This document shows, piece by piece, positions 1 to 4,093 of a stretch of DNA of 5,290 nt. The notes under the pieces were generated by a model. That model worked only from the letters and a program-made list of their open reading frames with translations. It searched no databases and was not told where the DNA came from. The DNA comes from Fusobacterium sp. (GTDB taxonomy: Bacteria > Fusobacteriota > Fusobacteriia > Fusobacteriales > Fusobacteriaceae). A program made the translations under genes and the position numbers. The stretch covers positions 1 through 5,290 of the forward strand of contig JAUNAY010000088.1 of the NCBI GenBank assembly GCA_030527385.1, in the 5' to 3' direction. The first letter of the stretch is position 1. Each line of letters starts with the position of its first letter.

Positions 1-167
1 ATATTAACATAGCTTATAGTATGGTTAATATGAAACTAAGAGATTTTTACTCGTCGATTGAAGATTTCTGTGAAGGGGAAGATGTAGAAAAAGAGGAGTT
101 AATAAAACGTTTTAGTGACAACGGATATATTTATAACTCTGAAAATAATCAATTTACTTTTAAATAA
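1..167 (+). CDS. DUF4250-family small protein, 3' end (5' end outside window)
   Basis: The frame is open from the left edge (first complete codon at 3) to a TAA at 165-167, giving 54 visible residues. The stretch VNMKLRDFYSSIEDFCE, followed by a Glu/Lys-rich helix and the ending NGYIYNSENNQFTFK, matches my memory of DUF4250, a family of about 55-60 residues of unknown function found in Firmicutes and Fusobacteria. If so, only a few N-terminal codons are missing. In-frame ATGs at 21 and 30 are possible internal starts, but the family-like sequence already begins before them, so I treat the gene as running off the window. The product is small, acidic and without a membrane segment or signal peptide. 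It is followed 11 nt later by an intrinsic terminator and converges on the importer operon. The family assignment is from recognition, not a search; no function can be given. Confidence 0.72.
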   Translation, partial: INIAYSMVNMKLRDFYSSIEDFCEGEDVEKEELIKRFSDNGYIYNSENNQFTFK

Positions 168-178
168 ATATAAAAAAT

Positions 179-222
179 AAAGTACCTCGAAAGATAATTA
201 AATCTTAGAGGTACTTTGTTTT
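179..222. terminator. Bidirectional intrinsic terminator between convergent genes
   Basis: A 10-bp perfect outer stem (AAAGTACCTC at 179-188 with GAGGTACTTT at 208-217) is extended by an inner AAGAT/ATCTT stem around an AT loop. On the plus strand it is followed by GTTTT (218-222), on the minus strand by ATTTTTTA (178-171). It therefore can end both the DUF4250-type gene, which stops at 167, and the importer operon, whose last gene stops at 258. A second weak inverted repeat (AATATTC at 229-235, GAATATT at 243-249) lies in the importer 3' untranslated region and has no U-tract. Confidence 0.88.
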
Positions 223-257
223 AATAAGAATATTCAAAAGATGAATATTGAATAAGT

Positions 258-983
258 TTAGTTGAAATATTTTTTAATTAAAGCATCATATGTTCCATTA
301 GCTTTTATTTCATTAAGAGCTTTTTCTACTTTTTCAAGAAGTTCTTTATCATTTTTTCTTAGAGCAATTGCATACTCTTCTTGTTCAGCATCAGCTTTAG
401 CTAAAGTTAATCCTTTGTTTTGTTCTACATAATTTTTAGCAGGTTCAGAATCTAGTACAACAGCATCTACTTTATTAGCTTGTAATGCCATAACTCCAGC
501 ATAAGCAGCATTAAATCTTTCAATATTAACTCCTTCAATTTCACTTACAATAGTATCTCCAGTGAATCCAAGCATAACAGCAACTTTTTTACCTTTTAAA
601 TCATCGAAAGATTTTATTGAGTCATCTCCCTCTTTAACTATAATAACTTGACTTGCAGTATAGTATGGTTGTGTAAATGAAACTGTTTTTTGTCTTTCTT
701 CAGTAGCTGTCATTCCAGCAATAACTAAATCTACTTTTTTCATTTGAAGAGCAGGTAAAAGTCCGTCAAAAGACATATCTATTACTTTTACATCTGCGTC
801 CATAACTTTTCCAAGTTCATTAACTAGCTCAATATCAAATCCTGTAACTTCACCTTTATCAAGATATTCAAATGGTGGGAACTCTGCATTTGTACCTACA
901 AAGATTTTTTCTTTTGCCATAGCTGAAACTGATAAAGATAAAACTAATGTTCCCATAAGTAAACTTTTAATAAATTTTTTCAT
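258..983 (-). CDS. Periplasmic polar/basic amino acid-binding protein of ABC importer
   Basis: This is a 241-residue solute-binding protein of SBP family 3, the cluster of ArgT, HisJ, ArtP and GlnH. Residues 1-23 are a Sec signal peptide (MKKFIK, hydrophobic core, cleavage likely after the AMA at 21-23). There is no lipobox cysteine, so the mature protein should be soluble in a periplasm. The first lobe starts with FVGTNAEFPPFEY (28-40) and GFDIEL. R97 in EERQKT sits where this family has the arginine that binds the substrate carboxylate, and D178 in VLDSEP where it has the aspartate that binds the amino group. LGFTGD (138-143) is the usual second-lobe loop. It is the last gene of the operon, 48 nt after the ATPase, with its own AGGAGG site. 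The side-chain specificity cannot be read from the sequence; arginine or basic amino acids are inferred from the arginine-rich leader peptide. Cystine or glutamine remain possible. Confidence 0.92.
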   Translation of the reverse strand: MKKFIKSLLMGTLVLSLSVSAMAKEKIFVGTNAEFPPFEYLDKGEVTGFDIELVNELGKVMDADVKVIDMSFDGLLPALQMKKVDLVIAGMTATEERQKTVSFTQPYYTASQVIIVKEGDDSIKSFDDLKGKKVAVMLGFTGDTIVSEIEGVNIERFNAAYAGVMALQANKVDAVVLDSEPAKNYVEQNKGLTLAKADAEQEEYAIALRKNDKELLEKVEKALNEIKANGTYDALIKKYFN

Positions 984-1006
984 AATAAATTCCTCCTAAT
1001 TTTTAT

Positions 1007-1034
1007 ATTATATCTGTATTAATTAACTTAATTA
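1007..1034 (-). promoter_or_regulatory. AT dyad and TATAAT box ahead of the binding-protein gene
   Basis: The 48-nt gap before the binding-protein gene holds a perfect dyad on the minus strand, TAATTAA (1034-1028) G TTAATTA (1026-1020), which begins at the ATPase stop codon. It also holds a consensus TATAAT at 1012-1007, about 24 nt before the ATG. No acceptable -35 is seen 16-18 bp upstream. This could be a weak internal promoter or RNA processing site that raises the amount of binding protein over the membrane parts, or chance in AT-rich DNA. Confidence 0.25.
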
Positions 1035-1760
1035 TTTATTTAAAACTTTATCTAAGAACTCTTTTGTTCTTTCGTGTTTAGGATTTTCAAATAGTTCTAT
1101 TGGAGTAGTATCTTCTAAAATATCTCCCTTGTCCATAAAAAATACTCTGTTAGCAACATTTTTAGCAAATCCCATTTCGTGAGTTACTATTAACATTGTC
1201 ATTCCCTCTTTTGCTAGATCTCTCATAACATCAAGAACCTCTTTTATCATTTCAGGATCCAATGCAGATGTAGGTTCGTCAAATAACATAACTTCTGGTT
1301 CCATAGCCAATGCTCTTGCAATAGCTATTCTTTGCTTTTGTCCTCCAGATAGTTGGTTAGGATAAGCAGGTGCTTTATCTTTTAAACCTACTTTTTCAAG
1401 AAGTAGTAACGCTTTCTTTTCAGCTTCCTCTTTTGAATATCCTTTGATTTTCATAGGTGAAAGAGTAAGATTTTCAAGAACTGTTTTGTGAGGAAATAGA
1501 TTAAAATGTTGAAATACCATTCCTACTTTTTCACGAATTTTATTTATATTTGTATCTGTTCCCATAAGATCTTGATTATCTATATATATATGTCCAGCTG
1601 TTGGTTCTTCAAGTTTGTTTAAGCATCTTAAGAATGTAGATTTACCACTTCCAGATGGACCTATTATAGCTATAATATCGCCTTTTTTTACTTCTGTACT
1701 AATATTTTTTAAAACTTCTAATTTTCCATAACTTTTATATAAATTTTCAACCTTAATCAC
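1032..1760 (-). CDS. Polar amino acid ABC importer, ATP-binding subunit (GlnQ/ArtM type)
   Basis: A 242-residue cytoplasmic ATPase that drives import with the permease and binding protein. All ABC motifs are intact: Walker A GPSGSGKST at 34-42, Q-loop Q84 in VFQHFNLFPH, signature LSGGQ at 137-141, Walker B VMLFDE at 157-162, D-loop SALD and switch histidine H194 in IVTHE. The length and the FNLFPH and THEMGFA segments are typical of the polar amino acid uptake (PAAT) subfamily. The start codon is GTG at 1760-1758, giving the expected family N-terminus MIKVENLYKSYG, and its bases overlap the permease stop (GTGATTAA, 8-nt overlap). Translation is therefore probably coupled to that of the permease; AAGGGG about 10 nt upstream lies within the permease coding sequence. 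ATPases of this subfamily do not reveal the substrate; a specific gene symbol is not justified. Confidence 0.95.
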   Translation of the reverse strand: MIKVENLYKSYGKLEVLKNISTEVKKGDIIAIIGPSGSGKSTFLRCLNKLEEPTAGHIYIDNQDLMGTDTNINKIREKVGMVFQHFNLFPHKTVLENLTLSPMKIKGYSKEEAEKKALLLLEKVGLKDKAPAYPNQLSGGQKQRIAIARALAMEPEVMLFDEPTSALDPEMIKEVLDVMRDLAKEGMTMLIVTHEMGFAKNVANRVFFMDKGDILEDTTPIELFENPKHERTKEFLDKVLNK

Positions 1761-2463
1761 TTACTTTCAACCCCTTTTCTACATTTCTCATAACTTTAGT
1801 AAATAATGCTGTTAATATTAAATAGATAAGTCCAACTGCTAATAGTGGTTCAACCCCTCTATATGTTTGACTTGTGATTATATTTGCAGATCTTAATAGA
1901 TCAACTCCACCGATAAATCCTACTATTGAAGTTTCTTTTAAAAGTGTTATAAACTCACTTACAAGTGCAGGTAGAATTTTTTTAATAGCTTGTGGAATTA
2001 TAACTTCTTTCATTGCTGTTCCATAAGGCATTCCTAAAGCTCTAGCAGCTTCCATTTGTCCTTTATCTAGCCCCTCAATACCTGCTCTTATTATTTCAGC
2101 AACATAAGCACCAGAGTTAATTCCAAATGAAAGTCCAGCTATAACAAGAATTGGTGTGTCTCTTAAAGCTCCAACAAATATTAAGTTAGCTAAAATCATT
2201 AGTTGCACAACAGCTGGAGTTCCTCTAATTATATCAACATATCCGAATGCTAAAGAAGATATAGGATTGAATTTTTCCCAACCTTTTTTATGCTTTAAAG
2301 GATAAAATTGTGAAAGTTCCATAAGTGCAATTAAAATCCCAAGAATAATTCCTATTAGAGTAGCTAGTAAAGTTGTTCCGATTGAAAAAGCTAGACCATT
2401 TACAATGTACATATATCTATCTCCTCCAATAAAAATGTCTTTCAGTAAAACTAAGTAATCCAT
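1753..2463 (-). CDS. Polar amino acid ABC importer, permease subunit (HisM/GlnP type)
   Basis: A 236-residue inner-membrane permease and the first structural gene of the operon. Hydrophobic segments lie near residues 18-48, 68-97, 104-125, 160-185 and 205-222, consistent with the five-helix PAAT permease. IIRGTPAVVQL (78-88) and the EAA loop starting EAARALGMP at 138 (through IIPQAIKKILP) are diagnostic; the EAA loop docks on the ATPase. Only one permease gene is present, so a homodimer is expected. The ATG at 2463 follows AAAGGGGG at 2477-2470 with a 6-nt spacer. Immediately upstream on the same strand are two intrinsic terminators and an arginine-rich leader ORF, so expression of this gene, and through it of the operon, depends on readthrough. 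Having the permease first and the binding protein last is less common than the reverse order. Confidence 0.94.
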   Translation of the reverse strand: MDYLVLLKDIFIGGDRYMYIVNGLAFSIGTTLLATLIGIILGILIALMELSQFYPLKHKKGWEKFNPISSLAFGYVDIIRGTPAVVQLMILANLIFVGALRDTPILVIAGLSFGINSGAYVAEIIRAGIEGLDKGQMEAARALGMPYGTAMKEVIIPQAIKKILPALVSEFITLLKETSIVGFIGGVDLLRSANIITSQTYRGVEPLLAVGLIYLILTALFTKVMRNVEKGLKVSD

Positions 2464-2507
2464 TTATTTCCCCCTTTATAAAAATTTAATTTTGTTATTT
2501 TAGTTAT

Positions 2508-2539
2508 AAAAAAATGCAACCATTAAAAATGGTTGCATT
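2508..2539 (-). terminator. Leader terminator T2
   Basis: On the minus strand a 12-bp perfect stem (AATGCAACCATT at 2539-2528 with AATGGTTGCATT at 2524-2513) and a TTT loop are followed by five further Ts (2512-2508). The plus-strand side lacks a U-tract, so it acts only on leftward transcription. It ends 45 nt before the permease start, so it can only serve as an attenuator and not as the end of a gene. It is the more GC-rich and probably the stronger of the two. Confidence 0.85.
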
Positions 2540-2547
2540 AAACTTCT

Positions 2548-2578
2548 AAAAAAAAATCAATAGATAAAATCTATTGAT
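2548..2578 (-). terminator. Leader terminator T1
   Basis: On the minus strand ATCAATAGAT (2578-2569) pairs perfectly with ATCTATTGAT (2565-2556) around a TTT loop, followed by eight Ts (2555-2548). The stem is AT-rich, so termination may be partial. It lies 88 nt after the stop codon of the leader ORF and 8 nt before T2. Its 5' arm begins within TGATCAA, which is complementary to TTGATCA near the end of the leader ORF. Confidence 0.82.
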
Positions 2579-2598
2579 CATAATTTCATTCTATCTAT
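2560..2598 (-). other. Candidate local antiterminator pairing
   Basis: ATAGATAGA (2598-2590) can pair with TTTATCTAT (2568-2560) over nine base pairs, one of them G-U, taking the loop and most of the 3' arm of T1. It is exclusive with T1 and also with the small hairpin 2609-2603/2594-2588, so it could transmit an upstream refolding event. It was found by eye and its stability is uncalculated. Confidence 0.35.
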
Positions 2599-2666
2599 GC
2601 TCATAGAATATAAAAATAAAATAAGTTCATATATTATATTTTTATATCTAATCTTTTCAAGAAAGT

Positions 2667-2747
2667 TTAAATCTGATCAACCAATTTAAAAGAATAAGGT
2701 TTGATATTTAATTTTTTACTTGTCCTTATCCTAAATCTCCTGATCAT
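2667..2747 (-). CDS. Arginine-rich leader peptide, 26 residues
   Basis: ATG at 2747-2745 and TAA at 2669-2667. The ribosome binding site AAGGAGGGG (2760-2752) is near-perfect, with 6 nt between AGGAGG and the ATG, and is the strongest in the window. The ORF starts about 28 nt after the predicted transcription start. The product begins MIRRFRIRTSKK and ends FKLVDQI: Arg at 3, 4, 6 and 8, Lys at 11, 12, 16 and 21. The Arg codons are AGG, AGA, AGG, AGG, although AGG is almost absent from the neighbouring genes. It has no signal peptide or membrane segment and matches no protein family I know. Its place between a promoter and two terminators ahead of an amino acid importer suggests that its translation, not its product, is the function: a sensor of Arg-tRNA charging. 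An alternative is arrest by the nascent basic peptide, or a chance ORF, which the ribosome binding site argues against. Confidence 0.75.
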   Translation of the reverse strand: MIRRFRIRTSKKLNIKPYSFKLVDQI

Positions 2748-2781
2748 TTTTCCCCTCCTTGTTTGTTTTTTGATTTGCCTA

Positions 2782-2810
2782 ATTATATATCCTAAAAAAA
2801 TAAATGTCAA
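2782..2810 (-). promoter_or_regulatory. Consensus sigma70-type promoter of the importer operon
   Basis: On the minus strand TTGACA (2810-2805) and TATAAT (2787-2782) are both perfect, with a 17-bp spacer. Transcription should start near 2775. A run of seven A (2820-2814) just upstream of the -35 resembles a proximal UP element. A promoter this strong ahead of two terminators fits control by attenuation more than by initiation. Confidence 0.9.
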
Positions 2811-2824
2811 GTATTTTTTTAGAT

Positions 2825-2870
2825 AATATATTTTTATTTTTTACATAAACTTAAAATATATTTTTATTTT
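2825..2870. repeat. Two 16-bp direct repeats between divergent promoters
   Basis: AATATATTTTTATTTT occurs at 2825-2840 and again, identical, at 2855-2870, with starts 30 bp apart (about three helical turns). They fill much of the 73-bp space between the -35 boxes of the importer and asnA promoters. They could be UP-element-like A/T tracts or binding sites for a regulator seen by both promoters. Low sequence complexity makes chance a real alternative. Confidence 0.4.
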
Positions 2871-2883
2871 GATGTAGGAACTA

Positions 2884-2912
2884 TTGACTTTTAATGATAA
2901 TAATGCTATTAT
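2884..2912 (+). promoter_or_regulatory. asnA promoter
   Basis: TTGACT (2884-2889), a 17-bp spacer and TATTAT (2907-2912) form a good sigma70-type promoter. The expected start near 2919 leaves a 5' untranslated region of about 45 nt, too short for a T-box or riboswitch of the kind known from some asnA genes in Firmicutes. Confidence 0.75.
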
Positions 2913-2964
2913 AAAAGACATTAGTACTATATTGAAGGAAAATTATAATTAAGGAAGTGGTAAA

Positions 2965-3948
2965 ATGAGTTACAAATCAAAATTAGATCTTAGACAAACA
3001 GAGGTTGCAATAAAACAAGTAAAGGATTTCTTTGAAAGAGAGTTAGCAAAAGAGCTAAATCTTACAAGAGTTTCAGCACCATTATTTGTAAAGCCTGAAT
3101 CAGGTTTAAATGACAACCTTAGTGGAATAGAAAGACCTGTAAGTTTTATAACAAAAGCAGGAGATAAAGCTGAAATAGTTCATTCTTTGGCAAAATGGAA
3201 AAGAATGGCACTTCATAATTATAACTTCAATATAGGTGAAGGGCTTTATACAGATATGAATGCAATTAGAAGAGATGAAGATACAGATTTTATACATTCA
3301 TACTATGTAGATCAATGGGACTGGGAAAAAATTATAGCAAAAGAAGATAGAAATGAAGAAACTTTAAAGAAGATAGTTGAAGGAATTTTTGGAGTTTTAA
3401 AAAATACTGAAGATTATATATGTGGAATATATCCAGAGCTTTCAAGAAAAATACCAGAAAAAATAACATTTATAACAACTCAAGAACTAGAAGATAAATA
3501 TCCTCAACTTACTCCAAAAGAGAGAGAACACGCAGCAGCAAAAGAGTATGGGGCTATATTTATTATGAAAATAGGAGGAGTATTAAATTCTGGAGAAAAA
3601 CACGATGGAAGAGCTCCTGACTATGATGATTGGGAACTAAATGGGGATATAATTTTATATTATGAACCTTTAGGAATAGGGCTTGAACTTTCTTCTATGG
3701 GAATTAGGGTAGATGAAGACTCTTTAGCTAAACAACTTAAAATAGCAGGTTGTGAAGATAGAAAAACTCTTGAATATCATAAAATGTTATTAAATAAAGA
3801 ACTTCCATACACAGTAGGAGGAGGGTTAGGACAATCTCGTATTTGTTTATTCTTCTTGGATAAATTACATATTGGAGAGGTTCAAGCTTCAATGTGGCCA
3901 AAGGAAGTTCACGAAATTTGTAAAAAATTAAATATTCACTTATTATAA
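2965..3948 (+). CDS. asnA: Aspartate-ammonia ligase (asparagine synthetase A)
   Basis: A 327-residue cytoplasmic enzyme that makes asparagine from aspartate, ammonia and ATP, releasing AMP and PPi. It has the class II aminoacyl-tRNA synthetase-like fold and is unrelated to glutamine-dependent AsnB. The length is close to E. coli AsnA (330). Family segments are present in order: LNLTRVSAPLFV (31-42), the core MNAIRRDEDTDFIHSYYVDQWDWE (98-121, with R102, R103 and D104), DGRAPDYDDW (214-223), LELSSMGIRVD (240-250), and the closing GGGLGQSR (285-292) plus MWP (310-312). No key region is missing. The ATG follows AAGGAAGTGG (2951-2960). It has its own promoter and a strong terminator 8 nt after the stop codon, so it appears monocistronic and divergent from the importer operon. 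Identification is by whole-length similarity to the family as I know it. Confidence 0.97.
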   Translation: MSYKSKLDLRQTEVAIKQVKDFFERELAKELNLTRVSAPLFVKPESGLNDNLSGIERPVSFITKAGDKAEIVHSLAKWKRMALHNYNFNIGEGLYTDMNAIRRDEDTDFIHSYYVDQWDWEKIIAKEDRNEETLKKIVEGIFGVLKNTEDYICGIYPELSRKIPEKITFITTQELEDKYPQLTPKEREHAAAKEYGAIFIMKIGGVLNSGEKHDGRAPDYDDWELNGDIILYYEPLGIGLELSSMGIRVDEDSLAKQLKIAGCEDRKTLEYHKMLLNKELPYTVGGGLGQSRICLFFLDKLHIGEVQASMWPKEVHEICKKLNIHLL

Positions 3949-3955
3949 AAATATG

Positions 3956-3997
3956 GCATCTTCTATCTTAATTATTTAAGTTAGAGGGTGCTTTTTT
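3956..3997 (+). terminator. asnA intrinsic terminator
   Basis: A long stem of 16 positions (3956-3971 with 3976-3991), with one T-T mismatch and several G-U pairs and a TTAT loop, is followed by six Ts (3992-3997). It separates asnA from iadA. Confidence 0.9.
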
Positions 3998-4033
3998 ATT
4001 ATATTTTATAGTTATAAAGATAATATTAGAGAG

Positions 4034-4062
4034 TTTAAATTTGAAAAAAACTATTGTATAAT
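4034..4062 (+). promoter_or_regulatory. Probable iadA promoter
   Basis: A perfect TATAAT at 4057-4062 has, 17 bp upstream, TTTAAA (4034-4039), which matches four of six -35 bases. A start near 4069 leaves a leader of about 25 nt. It lies downstream of the asnA terminator, as expected for an independent unit. Confidence 0.6.
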
Positions 4063-4083
4063 ATTAATAACATAAAATATAGT

Positions 4084-4090
4084 GAGGTGG
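4084..4090 (+). promoter_or_regulatory. Ribosome binding site that decides the iadA start
   Basis: GAGGTGG lies just before the ATG at 4094. A longer frame could begin at the GTG at 4082, but that GTG adjoins this site, has no site of its own, and would add four residues (MRWS) not expected in the family. The ATG at 4094 is therefore chosen. Confidence 0.8.
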
Positions 4091-4093
4091 AGT

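Larger units (their letters stand above)
2464..2775 (-). promoter_or_regulatory. Candidate ribosome-mediated attenuator leader of the importer operon
   Basis: From the predicted transcription start near 2775 to the permease ATG is a leader of about 310 nt. It contains, in order: a strong ribosome binding site; a 26-codon ORF with four Arg codons near its start; an internal stem (2732-2724 with 2699-2691) whose 5' arm is the codons for Arg6-Ile7-Arg8; an AT-rich hairpin (2648-2638 with 2617-2607); a hairpin 2609-2603 with 2594-2588; terminator T1; and terminator T2. No T-box sequence, lysine riboswitch or other class I know is recognised. The proposed reading is that a ribosome stalled at the early Arg codons leaves the end of the ORF free to pair with the terminator arms, while a ribosome that reaches the stop codon covers that region and the terminators form. 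The parts are visible in the sequence; the mechanism is inference. Confidence 0.7.

Noticed and set aside
229..250. Inverted repeat AATATTC/GAATATT as an ARG-box-like operator
   Set aside because: It lies at the 3' end of the importer operon between stop codon and terminator, far from any promoter, and only loosely resembles an ARG box.
2464..2775. A known riboswitch or T-box in the importer leader
   Set aside because: I see no T-box conserved element (AGGGTGGNACCGCG) and nothing resembling the lysine, glycine, glutamine or SAM aptamers; a translated leader ORF explains the layout better.
2913..2964. An asparagine T-box or attenuator upstream of asnA
   Set aside because: The space from the predicted start to the ATG is only about 45 nt and contains no terminator-like hairpin.
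3106..3297. A 63-codon minus-strand open frame opposite asnA
   Set aside because: It lies wholly inside the well-supported asnA, is rich in Cys, Ile, Phe and Ser as antisense frames of AT-rich genes are, and resembles no family.
4082..4093. GTG at 4082 as an upstream start for iadA
   Set aside because: It adjoins the Shine-Dalgarno sequence GAGGTGG that serves the ATG at 4094, and has no binding site of its own.
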